Source of the DNA: Streptomyces tsukubensis
GTDB taxonomy: Bacteria; Actinomycetota; Actinomycetes; Streptomycetales; Streptomycetaceae
NCBI RefSeq assembly: GCF_003932715.1
Contig: NZ_CP020700.1
Coordinates: forward strand, 7,834,501-7,898,500
Reading direction: 5' to 3'
Length of the DNA stretch: 64,000 nt
Every line of letters begins with the position of its first letter. Within the stretch, counting starts at the first letter, position 1. This document shows positions 8,105 to 17,318 of this stretch, piece after piece. The translations under genes and the position numbers were made by a program. The notes under the pieces were generated by a model. That model did no database searches, had not been told where the DNA came from, and was given only the letters and a program-made list of their open reading frames with translations.

Positions 8105-10312
8105 ATGGCGGAGTCCAGGCTGATTCACGACCGGTACCGGCTGGAGGAGGTGATCGGGCGCGGCGGCATGGGCGAGGTGTGGCGCGCCGTCGACGAGTCC
8201 CTGGGACGCAGCGTCGCGGTCAAATGCCTCAAGCCCGTCGGCCCCCACCACGACGCCTCCTTCTCCACCGTCCTGCGCGAACGCTTCCGCCGCGAGGCCC
8301 GGGTCGCCGCCGCGCTCCAGCACCGCGGAGTGACCGTCGTCCATGACTTCGGCGAGTACGAAGGCGTGCTGTTCCTGGTCATGGAGCTCCTCGACGGACG
8401 CAACCTCAGCCAGCTGCTGGAGGAGAACGCCCACGAGCCGCTGCCCGTCGACGACGTCGTCGAGATCGCCGTCCAGGTCGCGGACGCCCTCGCGTACACC
8501 CATGAACGCGGCATCGTCCACCGCGACCTGAAACCCGCCAACATCGTCCGCCTCACCGACGGCACGGTGAAGATCTGCGACTTCGGCATAGCGCGCCTCG
8601 GCGAGAACATCGGCACCTCGTCCCGGCTGACCGGCACCGGCATCGCCATGGGCACCCCCCACTACATGTCGCCCGAACAGATCGGCGGCGGACACATAGA
8701 CCACCGCAGCGACCTCTACTCCCTGGGCTGCGTCCTCTACGAGATCGCCACCGGCGTCCCGCCGTTCGACGATGAGGACGCCTGGGCCGTCCTCATCGGC
8801 CACCGCGACACCGTCCCGCAGCCACTCCGCGTCCACCGGCCCGAAATCCCCGAACACGTCCAGCAGACCGTGCTCGACCTGCTCGCCAAGACCCCGGACG
8901 GCCGGCCCGCCGACGCCCGCGATCTGCGTCTGCGGATGACGGGCCCCCGGGGCCTGCCCGCGGCACCCGCCCCGAGCGCCGCCCGCCCCGCGGCCCCGGC
9001 GCCCCTGCCCGCCTGGGGCCGGCGGCTGACCGGCGGCCACCACGCGACGGCCACCGCACTCCGGCCCGTCCTCCCCGACCACACCGCCGGGCTGACCGGT
9101 GAATGGACCACCGGAACCGCCGTCCGCCCCGCGCTCGCCGGGCAGACGGTACGGCGCGAGCGCCCCACCCCGTCACCGGAAGCCCTGGCCGTCCTCGCCG
9201 GCCGCCACAGCGCCGGGCTCAGCCTCGGCCGGCTCGGGCGCTGGGAGGAGGCCGGCGAGGTCCACCGCGCGGTCGCCGCCGAACGCGAACACGCCCTCGG
9301 CGCCGACCACCCCGACACCCTCGCCAGCCGCTACGAGGTCGCCTTCACCCTCAGCCGCACCGGCCGTGCGGAGGACGCGCTCGACGGCTTCCGCCGCGTG
9401 GCCGACGGCCGCGAACGCGCCCTCGGCGCCGACCACCCCGACACCCTGGCCGCCCGCCAGGAGACCGCGTACGTCCTCGGTCTCCTCGGCCGCCATCTGG
9501 AGGCACACGACCGCTACACGGAGGTGCTCACCGCCAGGGAACGCATCGTGGGCCCCGACCACCCCGACACCCTGCGCTGCCGCCACAACCTCGCGTTCAA
9601 CCTGAGCAGGCTCGGCCGTCTCGAAGACTCCTTCCGCATGGTCTGCGACGTCGCCGAGGCCCGCGCCCGGATCCTGGGCGCCGACCACCCCGACACCCTG
9701 GTCACCCGGTACGAGGTGGCCTACGCCCTCGGTCAGCTCGGCCGCTGGACCGAGGCCCTGACCGCGTACCGCGAGGTCGCCGCCGCCCGGACCCGCGCCC
9801 TCGGCGCCGACCACCCCGACACCCTGGCCGCGCGCTACGAGGTCGGCATCAGCCTCGGCCGCCTCGGCCGCGCCGCCGAAGCCGTCGACCTCTACACCGC
9901 CCTGATCGCGGACCGCACCCGGCTTTCGGGCCCCGACGACCCCGAAACCCTCCGCGCGCGCCACGGCCTCGGCGTCAACCTCGGCCGTACGGGCCGCTGG
10001 CCGGAAGCCCTGGAGCAGGCCCGCGACATCAGCACCCGCCGCGCCCGGACCCTGGGCCCCGACCACCCCGACACCCTGGTCAGCCACCGCGAGGTCGCCG
10101 TCGCCCTGGGCTGGCTGGCCCGCTGGCCCGAGGCCCTGACCGTCTACACCTCGGTCGCCGGCACCCGCGACCGCGTCCTGGGCCCGGACCACCCGGACGC
10201 CCTGGCGAGCCGCAACGACGAAGCACACTGCCTGGAACAGCTCGGGCGCCACGAGGAGGCGGTGGAGCTGTACCGGAGGGTGGCGGCCCTGCGGGACCGG
10301 CGGGCGCATTAG
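8105..10312 (+). CDS. Soluble Hanks-type serine/threonine kinase with C-terminal TPR array
   Basis: 735 residues. Kinase domain about 11-275 with glycine loop IGRGGMGEV, lysine in AVKCLKP, catalytic loop HRDLKPANIV, DFGIARLG and GTPHYMSPEQ, so all catalytic motifs are present. A Pro/Ala-rich linker (about 280-370) has no membrane helix, unlike PknB-type sensors. About eight tetratricopeptide-like repeats follow (about 375-735), each with a version of LGADHPDTLxxRxExA and LGRxxEA. TPR arrays usually bind proteins, so this is likely a cytoplasmic kinase with its own docking scaffold. It has its own ATG after GGAAGG, and a strong terminator upstream isolates it from the cobalamin locus. Targets are unknown. 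Confidence 0.92.
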   Translation: MAESRLIHDRYRLEEVIGRGGMGEVWRAVDESLGRSVAVKCLKPVGPHHDASFSTVLRERFRREARVAAALQHRGVTVVHDFGEYEGVLFLVMELLDGRNLSQLLEENAHEPLPVDDVVEIAVQVADALAYTHERGIVHRDLKPANIVRLTDGTVKICDFGIARLGENIGTSSRLTGTGIAMGTPHYMSPEQIGGGHIDHRSDLYSLGCVLYEIATGVPPFDDEDAWAVLIGHRDTVPQPLRVHRPEIPEHVQQTVLDLLAKTPDGRPADARDLRLRMTGPRGLPAAPAPSAARPAAPAPLPAWGRRLTGGHHATATALRPVLPDHTAGLTGEWTTGTAVRPALAGQTVRRERPTPSPEALAVLAGRHSAGLSLGRLGRWEEAGEVHRAVAAEREHALGADHPDTLASRYEVAFTLSRTGRAEDALDGFRRVADGRERALGADHPDTLAARQETAYVLGLLGRHLEAHDRYTEVLTARERIVGPDHPDTLRCRHNLAFNLSRLGRLEDSFRMVCDVAEARARILGADHPDTLVTRYEVAYALGQLGRWTEALTAYREVAAARTRALGADHPDTLAARYEVGISLGRLGRAAEAVDLYTALIADRTRLSGPDDPETLRARHGLGVNLGRTGRWPEALEQARDISTRRARTLGPDHPDTLVSHREVAVALGWLARWPEALTVYTSVAGTRDRVLGPDHPDALASRNDEAHCLEQLGRHEEAVELYRRVAALRDRRAH

Positions 10313-10457
10313 CACCCCCTGCCCCCGGGTGCCCGGACGCACGAAACCCGTCCAGGGTTGTACACAACCGGGGTGATTGCCCGTCCCGGACGCGGTGCGG
10401 TTGCATCGCGGAAACGCCTCGGCAGGGGGCCGGGGCCGTGACTGTCCTGGAGGACAT

Positions 10458-11702
10458 ATGAGACGGATCTTACGCGCGGTGACGGCTGCGGCGGGGGCCT
10501 GTCTGCTGGCAGCGCTGTTGCCGATGGGGACGGCGACGGCCACCCCCGGGGGCGGTGGGGTGACGGAGCGGATCAGTGTGGCCGCGGACGGGACGCAGGG
10601 CGACGGGCCGTCGTTCGTCTCGGTGATCAGCAGGAACGGCCGCTATGTCGCCTTCATGTCGCAGGCGCGGAACCTGCTGCCCGGTCCGGTCGCGCCTGTG
10701 GGCTGGCACGGGACGTACCTGCGCGACCGGCATACGGGAACAGTGGAGCTGGTGACCTCCCAGGGCCACCCGGCCGATGTGCACGACTTCAGCGCCTCGG
10801 GAAACCTGATGGTGATCACGGCACACGGCGGACTGCATGTGCGCAACCTGTCCACGGGCCACACCCAGCGGGTGGACGTCGACCTCGGTGAGTTCACCGG
10901 CGGCAGCCCGCTGTTCCCCCGGATCAGCGGCTCCGGACGCTACGTCGTGTTCGTAACGTACCGCCCGCAGGGGTCGACGGCGGCGGAGGCCGCAAGGGTG
11001 TACGTGCGGGATCTGCAGACCGGTACGACGCAGTGGGTGAGCCATCCCAACACCTCGACCGCCACCTACTACGCGGGCGCCCCCGCCATCAGCGACGACG
11101 GGCAGCGCATCGCGTACACCTCCTTCAGATACCTGCCCGAGGGCACATCCCGGGGCAATGTCCACCTCCTCGACCGGAACACCGGAGAGCGGCAGACGGT
11201 GGACGTCTCGGAGAACGGGCCGACGCCCGAACGACGGCTGGGCGGGCTGTCGTTGAGTGCGGACGGCAACCTGGTGCTCTTCAACCTCTTCGACGGCAGT
11301 CCGGTGACGGCGGACGACCAGTACTCCAGGAGTTTCATCCGCGATCTGACGACGGGTACCACCCGGCCGATCCCGGCCAGCGGACCCCAGACCGGGGCCA
11401 GCGACGGCTCGCTGAGCGCCGACGGCCGTTTCGCCCTCTACATGGTGGGCTTCCCCGGCTCGCCGGGGCCATGGCAGCTCCACATCCGGAATCTGGAGAC
11501 CGGTGAGGTGCAGAACGTGAGCACCGCGATGGACGGCGGTCCGGCCTCTGCGCATGCCTCTCCCGGGCGGGTGTCCATGACCGGCGACGGCCGCACGGTC
11601 GCCTTCGTCACGGGCGCCGCCAATCTCGTCCCCGGCGACACCAACGCCACCACGGACGTCTTCGTACGGACCCTTCCGCCCGCACCCCTCAACCCCCGGT
11701 GA
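10458..11702 (+). CDS. Secreted PD40/TolB-like beta-propeller protein
   Basis: 414 residues with a signal peptide MRRILRAVTAAAGACLLAAL ending near ATATP (about 35-39). The body has repeated propeller blades of the form ISxxGRYVAFxS, LRDRHTGTVELV, VRDLQTGTTQWV, AISDDGQRIAYTS, FIRDLTTGTTR and MTGDGRTVAFVT, typical of PD40/WD40-like TolB repeats. It is extracellular with an unknown ligand. The ATG at 10458 follows GGAGG at 10449-10453. Codon 5 is TTA (10470-10472), the rare leucine codon read by the bldA tRNA, so translation may be limited to late growth. It stands alone between the kinase gene and a small membrane protein. Confidence 0.85.
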   Translation: MRRILRAVTAAAGACLLAALLPMGTATATPGGGGVTERISVAADGTQGDGPSFVSVISRNGRYVAFMSQARNLLPGPVAPVGWHGTYLRDRHTGTVELVTSQGHPADVHDFSASGNLMVITAHGGLHVRNLSTGHTQRVDVDLGEFTGGSPLFPRISGSGRYVVFVTYRPQGSTAAEAARVYVRDLQTGTTQWVSHPNTSTATYYAGAPAISDDGQRIAYTSFRYLPEGTSRGNVHLLDRNTGERQTVDVSENGPTPERRLGGLSLSADGNLVLFNLFDGSPVTADDQYSRSFIRDLTTGTTRPIPASGPQTGASDGSLSADGRFALYMVGFPGSPGPWQLHIRNLETGEVQNVSTAMDGGPASAHASPGRVSMTGDGRTVAFVTGAANLVPGDTNATTDVFVRTLPPAPLNPR

Positions 11703-11743
11703 CCATCCGAAAGTTCTGCCCCATGCCTTAGGCTGCCGTGCCC

Positions 11744-12061
11744 ATGAACGCTGTACTGAGGTTCCGGCGACGCATACGCCGGGCGGACCGGCGGACCGCC
11801 GTCGCTGTCGCGATCGGGAACGTCGTACTGCTCACGATGCTGCTGCTGATGACGATCGGCGCACTGCCGGGCTTCGAGGCGCACACCCCGGAGCGGGAAT
11901 CCGCCGTCCAGGGAACGGCAGCCCGGATCTTCGGCTGTTGGCTCGCGGGCGGTCTGCTCCTCTTCGCCACGCTGGGCACGACCCGGGCCCTCTTCGCCCA
12001 CCTGGCCACGATGCTGGCACCGCCCGCACTGCTGATCCTGATCCTGGCGGCCGGGATGTGA
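11744..12061 (+). CDS. Small two-helix membrane protein, unknown function
   Basis: About 105 residues. A basic N terminus (RFRRRIRRADRR) precedes a hydrophobic helix (about 20-40), a short polar loop (EAHTPERESAVQ), then two close hydrophobic stretches (about 57-73 and 80-104). It would sit in the membrane with the N terminus inside. I recognise no family. The start could be ATG 11744 or GTG 11738; no strong ribosome-binding site is visible for either. The reading frame has Streptomyces-like codon use, but function cannot be inferred from its neighbours. Confidence 0.6.
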   Translation: MNAVLRFRRRIRRADRRTAVAVAIGNVVLLTMLLLMTIGALPGFEAHTPERESAVQGTAARIFGCWLAGGLLLFATLGTTRALFAHLATMLAPPALLILILAAGM

Positions 12062-12149
12062 CAGGCGGGGACCGGTAGGTGACATGCGATCATATGTTCG
12101 GTGATCTTGGTGGGGGCTGTGAAGCCGCGGACGGTGTGAGAGGCAGCAG

Positions 12150-13259
12150 GTGAACAACAACGGGGGACGGGGCGGGTCATCCGTGCCCGACGAGGAGTGG
12201 GAGCGCTTCCTCAGGGAATCGGTGGACGGGACACCGGACGCGCCGCGGGAGCCCTCGGCGCGGGCCCGGGTCGTGGCACGGCGGCTGCGCGAGAGCCCCG
12301 GGCAGCCCGAGGCCTGGCGCTCGTACACACCGGCCCGGCCGCGGCGGAAGAAGGTCTGGTACGCCGTCTTCGCCGGGGTGCTGGTCGTGCTCGCACTGCT
12401 GGCCGTGGCGGTGGCCCCCGACCGGGTGACCGGCTGGTTCGGCGGCGGAGACGGCGGGGCCGACGCTCCGCTCGCCGCCGAGTCGGAACGTCCCACGGCG
12501 GCACCGCCCCGGGACACGGCCCTGCGGCCCACGCCGGAGGACCCGTTCAGGGGCTCACCCGCGGCGCGCTGGGCGAAGGGCACGGCCGGAATCACCCTGC
12601 CCCCGGCCAGGGCGACCGGATGGATGAACACCGCCCAGGTCGAGCAGGCACTCGACCGGACCCGGGACTTCCTCGCCGCGTCCAGCCTCGACCCGGCGGT
12701 GCTGCGCGGGGAACACCCCGGCCGGGCGATCGCCCTGATCAACCCGCGTCAGCGGGACGTCCAGGACTTCCTGTCGACGGCGTTCCGGTCGCCGGACGAG
12801 AAGAACGACCCGCTGATGCTCTTCAGCCGGTACGACGACAAGCGCGTACGCCCGGTCGGCAACGACATCAGGACCCGGGGCCGGATCTCCTTCGCGGAGG
12901 CGAAGGACGGTGCCCTGCGGGTGACCACCGACGTCACCTACGTGTATCCGTTCGTCCCGTCCGAGGGCGGCGAGGAGATCGCGCGCACGATCGTCCGCCG
13001 CGAGGTGGTGCTCGACTGGAACGACCCGGCGAAGGTGATGACCGAGCCCGGAACCTTCTCCCTCGTCTCGTACTCGGTCGACATCACCAACGGCGGCTGC
13101 GGCACCGCCACCGGCAGGCTGTCCCCGGAGTTCGGCGCCGACCGCCCGCCCGGCGCCGGCAACGGACCTGACGTCGACCCGTACGACCGCAGCACCTTGA
13201 TGGCGGACCGGATGCGCAACGCCGACGACAAGAAGTGCGGGACGGCCACGCGCTCCTGA
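12150..13259 (+). CDS. Single-pass membrane protein, unknown function
   Basis: 369 residues. A hydrophilic N terminus (about 1-68, with DEEWERFLRES) precedes one hydrophobic helix (KVWYAVFAGVLVVLALLAVA, about 69-88), a disordered linker, then an outer domain of about 240 residues containing WMNTAQVEQALDRTRDFLAA, NPRQRDVQDFLSTAFRSPDE and CGTATGRLSPEF. The layout resembles Streptomyces membrane proteins with a short cytoplasmic and a large extracellular part, but I recognise no named domain. It starts at GTG 12150 and ends 31 bases from the convergent cas2 gene. Confidence 0.75.
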   Translation: MNNNGGRGGSSVPDEEWERFLRESVDGTPDAPREPSARARVVARRLRESPGQPEAWRSYTPARPRRKKVWYAVFAGVLVVLALLAVAVAPDRVTGWFGGGDGGADAPLAAESERPTAAPPRDTALRPTPEDPFRGSPAARWAKGTAGITLPPARATGWMNTAQVEQALDRTRDFLAASSLDPAVLRGEHPGRAIALINPRQRDVQDFLSTAFRSPDEKNDPLMLFSRYDDKRVRPVGNDIRTRGRISFAEAKDGALRVTTDVTYVYPFVPSEGGEEIARTIVRREVVLDWNDPAKVMTEPGTFSLVSYSVDITNGGCGTATGRLSPEFGADRPPGAGNGPDVDPYDRSTLMADRMRNADDKKCGTATRS

Positions 13260-13290
13260 TGTGCGGGAGAGGGTCTCCCGCCGCGGAGCC

Positions 13291-13641
13291 CTATCTCCTC
13301 CCGAACCGGCGGCGCTTCGACGCATTGCTCCAGCCCGGCTTCTCCGGGGCGGCCCCCGGCGGGGGGCCCGCGCTCGGGCGGTGGATCAGGGTCAGGCCCT
13401 CGTGGTCGATCGGCTGCCACGCATGGTCGTGCGTACGGAACGTGAAGCCCTGCTCGTTGTCCGTCGAGTGGGTCAGCAGGGCGCGGCCCTGGCCCGCGTA
13501 CTGCCGGACCTCATCCCACAGCACGTCCCGCACGCGCGCCGACGGATCGCCCACGAACACGCCCGGTGAGATCTCCAGCAGCCAGCGCGTCAGGAAGCCC
13601 CGCAGGCCCGGTGGGCAGTTCGTCAGCACGATGACCGTCAC
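13291..13641 (-). CDS. cas2: CRISPR-associated Cas2, type I-E
   Basis: 116-residue partner of Cas1 in spacer acquisition. It begins VTVIVLTNCPPGLRGFLTRW and continues with LLEISPGVFVGDPSARVRD, the CasB-like Cas2e pattern rather than the shorter Cas2 of other types. The C-terminal 25 residues are Pro-rich and end in a basic tail (KRRRFGRR). The GTG start overlaps the cas1 stop by 4 bases (GTGA). It is the last gene of the cas operon and ends 31 bases from the convergent gene at 12150-13259, so no array follows it. Confidence 0.95.
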   Translation of the reverse strand: MTVIVLTNCPPGLRGFLTRWLLEISPGVFVGDPSARVRDVLWDEVRQYAGQGRALLTHSTDNEQGFTFRTHDHAWQPIDHEGLTLIHRPSAGPPPGAAPEKPGWSNASKRRRFGRR

Positions 13642-14603
13642 CAGAGCACCGCTTCGTCCGCATCGGCAGCCGCCGACGAACCGTAGTTGACCCCGGACGC
13701 CACCTGTCCGTCCCCGTCGGTCCGGAGGGTCATCCGGTCCTCGTCGGGGATGTCCCCGGCGCCCGGCAGCAGCAGCCGCTGGATATCGCGGACACAACGG
13801 TCCAGGAGCCGGGTCTCGTTGATCCGGTCCCGCAGCGCACGGCGCGTCCGTGCGCCCGTGTCCTCTTCGCTCTCGGCCGCCACGTCGAACGCCAGCGGAA
13901 TGCCGATATCGGTCTTGTACAGGTCCGCGATATCGAGGACGAAGGACAGCTCGTGGCCGGAGTGGACGAAGCCCAGCCCGGGGGCGCAGCCCAGGGAGGC
14001 GACGACCGCGTGGGCGATTCCGTACATGCACTGCGCCGCCGCCGTGATCGCCTGGTTCACCGGATCGCCCGAGCCGAAGTCGCCCGGCGTGTACCTCCTG
14101 CCCTTCCAGGGGACTCCGGTACGCGCCGCCTGGGCGCGGTAGCACTCCTTGACGCGGTCGCCCTCCCGGCCCAGCAGCTGCTGACGGGTCAGAGCCGCCG
14201 GGTCCTCGTCGGGGAACCGCAGCCGGTACATGGCCCGGGCGACACCGAGGCGGCTGCGCTGGTTGGCCCACTGCACCGCCTGGGCCTCCACCAGCGCCGC
14301 GGACCGGCTCAGCGCGCGGCCGCCCGCGTAGTAGCGGACACCGTGCTCGCCGACCCAGGCGACCGCCGCGCCCGTCTCGCCGAGGACGCTCATCGCCTGG
14401 TGGGTGATGCGGGTGCCCGGCCCCAGCAGCAGGGTGCCGATGGTCGCGGACGGGATGTGCGTCGTACCGTCGGCGTCCTCCGCGGTGATCGCGTTGGAGT
14501 CCCGGTGGACCGTACAGCGCTCCAGATAGACGAAGGACACCCGCTCGGCGGTGCGGGTGAGCTGACGGGGGGACAGCGCGGCGCGCCTGCCGACGGTCGT
14601 CAC
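13638..14603 (-). CDS. cas1: CRISPR-associated Cas1, type I-E
   Basis: 321-residue integrase of spacer acquisition. The metal-binding residues of the family are present: Glu147 in GREGDRVKE, His214 in GFVHSGHELS, and Asp224/Asp227 in FVLDIADLYK, which aligns with the Cas1e block of E. coli. Start chosen at GTG 14603 because it overlaps the cas6e stop by 4 bases (GTGA), as elsewhere in this operon; a longer frame upstream would lie inside cas6e. A C-terminal tail of about 40 residues after the catalytic core is acidic and probably flexible. Confidence 0.95.
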   Translation of the reverse strand: MTTVGRRAALSPRQLTRTAERVSFVYLERCTVHRDSNAITAEDADGTTHIPSATIGTLLLGPGTRITHQAMSVLGETGAAVAWVGEHGVRYYAGGRALSRSAALVEAQAVQWANQRSRLGVARAMYRLRFPDEDPAALTRQQLLGREGDRVKECYRAQAARTGVPWKGRRYTPGDFGSGDPVNQAITAAAQCMYGIAHAVVASLGCAPGLGFVHSGHELSFVLDIADLYKTDIGIPLAFDVAAESEEDTGARTRRALRDRINETRLLDRCVRDIQRLLLPGAGDIPDEDRMTLRTDGDGQVASGVNYGSSAAADADEAVLW

Positions 14604-15385
14604 GGCCCCGCCTCCGCGGCGACGGGCACGAGGGTCATCAGCCCGCACCCGTACGCCCGCGCCTTGCCGATGCCCCGGGTGAGGGTACGGCGCAGGGCGA
14701 CCGGATCCGTGACCGTCAGCCGGCCGTCGTACGTCACCGTGACGATCTTCACCCGGTGCACCGGCGATCCCCGGCCGGCCGCGGACTTGGCGAAGGACAG
14801 CTCCCGCTGGTCCCGGACGACCGCCTCGTAGGCGTCCCCGTGGTGCGGGCGCCCCTGGAGAGTCCTGCCGCCCGGCAGCAGCCGCTTCTCCGCGGGCTTC
14901 TCCAGCACCCGGTAGCCGGAGCGCTTCTGACGCTCGTCGTCCAGCAGCCAGCCCAACTGGTGGTGGGGGGTGATGTGCGCCGTGCGCTTCGTCGGTTCAC
15001 CCTCCTTGCGGCGGATGTAGTGGACCGGATTGGCCGTCAGCCGGAAGCTCCACACACCACCCGTCTCCAGCCGGTCGAGAAAGGGGCCGTAGGGCCGCGT
15101 CTCCCATCCCGGGGTGGCGGGGTCGGCGGCGGCCACCGGCCATCCCGCCTGTTCGACGAGGTGGGTGAGGTCCGGCCGGTCGGGGCCGACGACATGGAGG
15201 AAGACCTCGGCGCGGGCGTTGTGGTCCAGGCGCCACAGCACCCGGGGCCCCTCCGCGTCGTCGCCGTCGCCGGGCAGCAGCCCGGGGAAGGACGCCAGCA
15301 CCGCGGCGTGCAGTGCCTGGGGGGCCGAGAGGAGTCGCCGCGCACCGGGCCGGGCGGTGTTGACGCGGAAGCGGGTCAGGTACAT
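14600..15385 (-). CDS. cas6e: CRISPR RNA endonuclease Cas6e (CasE/Cse3)
   Basis: 261 residues, normal for Cas6e. It cuts pre-crRNA at the 3' base of each repeat hairpin and stays bound as a Cascade subunit. Tandem ferredoxin-like folds are expected; the start MYLTRFRVNT, His26 in QALHAAV (position of the family catalytic histidine), and the C-terminal Gly-rich loop GIGKARAYGCGLMTL are visible. It begins 14 bases after cas5e and overlaps cas1. Its substrate is the array at 22887-23517, whose repeats keep the same 6-bp stem although their loops vary. Confidence 0.95.
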   Translation of the reverse strand: MYLTRFRVNTARPGARRLLSAPQALHAAVLASFPGLLPGDGDDAEGPRVLWRLDHNARAEVFLHVVGPDRPDLTHLVEQAGWPVAAADPATPGWETRPYGPFLDRLETGGVWSFRLTANPVHYIRRKEGEPTKRTAHITPHHQLGWLLDDERQKRSGYRVLEKPAEKRLLPGGRTLQGRPHHGDAYEAVVRDQRELSFAKSAAGRGSPVHRVKIVTVTYDGRLTVTDPVALRRTLTRGIGKARAYGCGLMTLVPVAAEAGP

Positions 15386-15399
15386 CGGGGGTGCCGTCC

Positions 15400-16128
15400 T
15401 TACAGGGCGCCGAGCGGATCGTGCGGGGGTACGGGAGCCGGGGCCGCGGGCTGCCGGGCGTACGGATTGGGGGCGTCCACGGTCGTGCTGACCACGGCCC
15501 GCAGTGCGTGCCGCCGGTGCTCGGCGGAGAAGCTCAGGGGCTGATCGCGCAGGACGTCCCCCCGCTCCCCCCGCTCTTCGTCCCCGCCGGGCTCCCGCAG
15601 CACGGTCAGGGACACCGTCCGGTCCCGGGATCTCCGCCGCCCGTACCAGGGCGCGGCCCGCCAGGGTTCGCCGCTCAGTGCCGCGTCGAGCGGGACGTCG
15701 TGGACACCGAGGACGATCCCCGGATCGGGAGGACAGGAGCGGCGGCCGAGGAACAGGGCGTAGACGGGCGTCCGCAGGGCGCCCGCCAGCTCGTCGAGGA
15801 ACGCGCGGTCCCCCTCAAGACCGGCGGTGAAGACCGCGTCCGCGAGGTAGAACCGCTCCGACAGCGGCATCGACTTGCCGGTGGCCGCGTGATGGGCGGT
15901 CTGGAAGTCCCGTACGTGAACCCCCGGCTGGTCGATGCGGACCCCGAACCGGAGCGCCGCCAGCCGTGCCAGGCCCTCGTCGTCGCCGCGGTCGATGCCC
16001 CGCGCCGCCGCCAGCAAGCCGATGACACCGCTCTTGGTGGGGGCGGACTGCGTCGTACGGCGTACGAAGCGGGCCGAGGCGCCCCAGGCCTGGAGGGGCC
16101 CCGCGAGCCGCAGCAGCAGCACGCTCAT
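15400..16128 (-). CDS. cas5e: Cascade subunit Cas5e (CasD)
   Basis: 242 residues. This RAMP subunit caps the 5' handle of crRNA in Cascade. The N terminus MSVLLLRLAGPLQAWGASAR and the following PTKSGVIGLLAAARG are diagnostic of Cas5e. VHVRDFQTAHHAATGKSMPLS and RFYLADAVF complete the core. The ATG overlaps the cas7e stop by 4 bases. The last 20 or so residues are Pro/Ala-rich and probably disordered. Confidence 0.95.
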   Translation of the reverse strand: MSVLLLRLAGPLQAWGASARFVRRTTQSAPTKSGVIGLLAAARGIDRGDDEGLARLAALRFGVRIDQPGVHVRDFQTAHHAATGKSMPLSERFYLADAVFTAGLEGDRAFLDELAGALRTPVYALFLGRRSCPPDPGIVLGVHDVPLDAALSGEPWRAAPWYGRRRSRDRTVSLTVLREPGGDEERGERGDVLRDQPLSFSAEHRRHALRAVVSTTVDAPNPYARQPAAPAPVPPHDPLGAL

Positions 16129-17318
16129 GCGGGCTTGTCCAGGCGTTCCGCGACGGCCTGCCCGACGGACCTGACCAGGTCCTCGATGCGGTCCTGCTCG
16201 GTGCCGAGGCCGCTCAGCTTCTCCGTGGCGGGGCCCACCCGCAGCACCCAGGAGACGGTGGTCCCCTCGTCGCCGTACTTCTGCTCCACGTCCGGTACGT
16301 ACTCGGCGAGCCGGCCGACGGCCTCGCGCAAGTATCCGCCCGTGCCGGTGACGGCCTCCTCGAACGCCGCGACGTAGCTCATCGGCCGGGTGGTCCGCAG
16401 CTTGACGATCACGGCGTCCGGCACGGTGTGGTGACCGAAGGTGTTGATCTTTCCGGTGGGGAGGGATTCCAGGAAGCTCTGCACGAACGCCTCGACCGCG
16501 CGCCGCACCGGCGTGCTCCGGGCCTCGTCGTCGCGCAGGCCTCCGCCGAGGTTTCCGGCGAGCTGGTGGACGTTGAGAGCCGCGTAGCGGTAGAGGGTGG
16601 CGGAGTTGAAGTCGACCGTGCCGATCATCCCGGCCCCGGTCTCTTCGACGCTGTTCTTGTCGTCGACCGCCGTGTAGTAGTCCGATTCGGTGTCGACCCG
16701 GTGCACGCTGATGGCGTGGGCGACCTGGACCGCGGCGTCCACGTTGAAGTCCGCCGAGTCCGCCACCATCCGGCCGAACAGCGCGATGTCGACGGAGTGC
16801 CGGGTGTTGGCGATCTCCTTCGCCCTGGCCTTGTTGGCCTTGTCCTGGAGGTACGCCTTGATGTCGGCCGCGCCGTCGACGGCGAGCGCGGCGAGGCCGT
16901 CGAGCTGCCGGGAGCTGAGGAACATCAGGTACTTCGACTCCGGCGCCGGCCCGTCGTCGCCGTCCTTCGCCGCATCGGCCTTCCGCTTCGGCGGTTCGAT
17001 CTTGGAACCGGTGGCGGTCTGGATCACGGTGGCCGCGAGCAGGAGGGCCGCCGCCTCGTCGAGCGCCGGATCGACGGCGGTGATCCGGGCGGCGAGCACC
17101 TCGGCGACCTTCTTCGTCCGTACCCCCAGCTCACCGGGGTCGAGCAGGTCCTGCTTCTCGAAGTACGACCGGGTGGCCCGCTTCCAGGCCTGGCTGGACA
17201 CCCGGGAACGCGGCACCCCGCCGTAGACGGCGGACTTCGGGGCGCCGGTGTCGTCGCGGTTGAGATTGCTGGGCGGCACCGTCTGCAGCGCGTGCACATC
17301 GAGGAAGAGGCGGTTCAC
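16125..17318 (-). CDS. cas7e: Cascade backbone subunit Cas7e (CasC/Cse4)
   Basis: 397 residues; forms the crRNA-binding backbone of Cascade, normally in six copies. Typical family blocks are seen: FLDVHALQTVPPSNLNRDDT at the start, GGVPRSRVSSQAWKRATR, SVDIALFGRMVADSADFNVD, QVAHAISVHRVDTESDYYTA, VEETGAGMIGTVDFNSATLY, and GKINTFGHHTVPDAVIVKL. An acidic insert near 116-125 (ADAAKDGDDGPAPE) separates two conserved blocks and is likely a surface loop. ATG overlaps the cse2 stop by 4 bases. Confidence 0.96.
   Translation of the reverse strand: MNRLFLDVHALQTVPPSNLNRDDTGAPKSAVYGGVPRSRVSSQAWKRATRSYFEKQDLLDPGELGVRTKKVAEVLAARITAVDPALDEAAALLLAATVIQTATGSKIEPPKRKADAAKDGDDGPAPESKYLMFLSSRQLDGLAALAVDGAADIKAYLQDKANKARAKEIANTRHSVDIALFGRMVADSADFNVDAAVQVAHAISVHRVDTESDYYTAVDDKNSVEETGAGMIGTVDFNSATLYRYAALNVHQLAGNLGGGLRDDEARSTPVRRAVEAFVQSFLESLPTGKINTFGHHTVPDAVIVKLRTTRPMSYVAAFEEAVTGTGGYLREAVGRLAEYVPDVEQKYGDEGTTVSWVLRVGPATEKLSGLGTEQDRIEDLVRSVGQAVAERLDKPA

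Noticed and set aside
10312..10332. Possible terminator GCACCC...GGGTGC after the kinase gene
   Set aside because: A 6-bp stem with a 10-base loop is weak compared with the strong hairpins elsewhere in the window.
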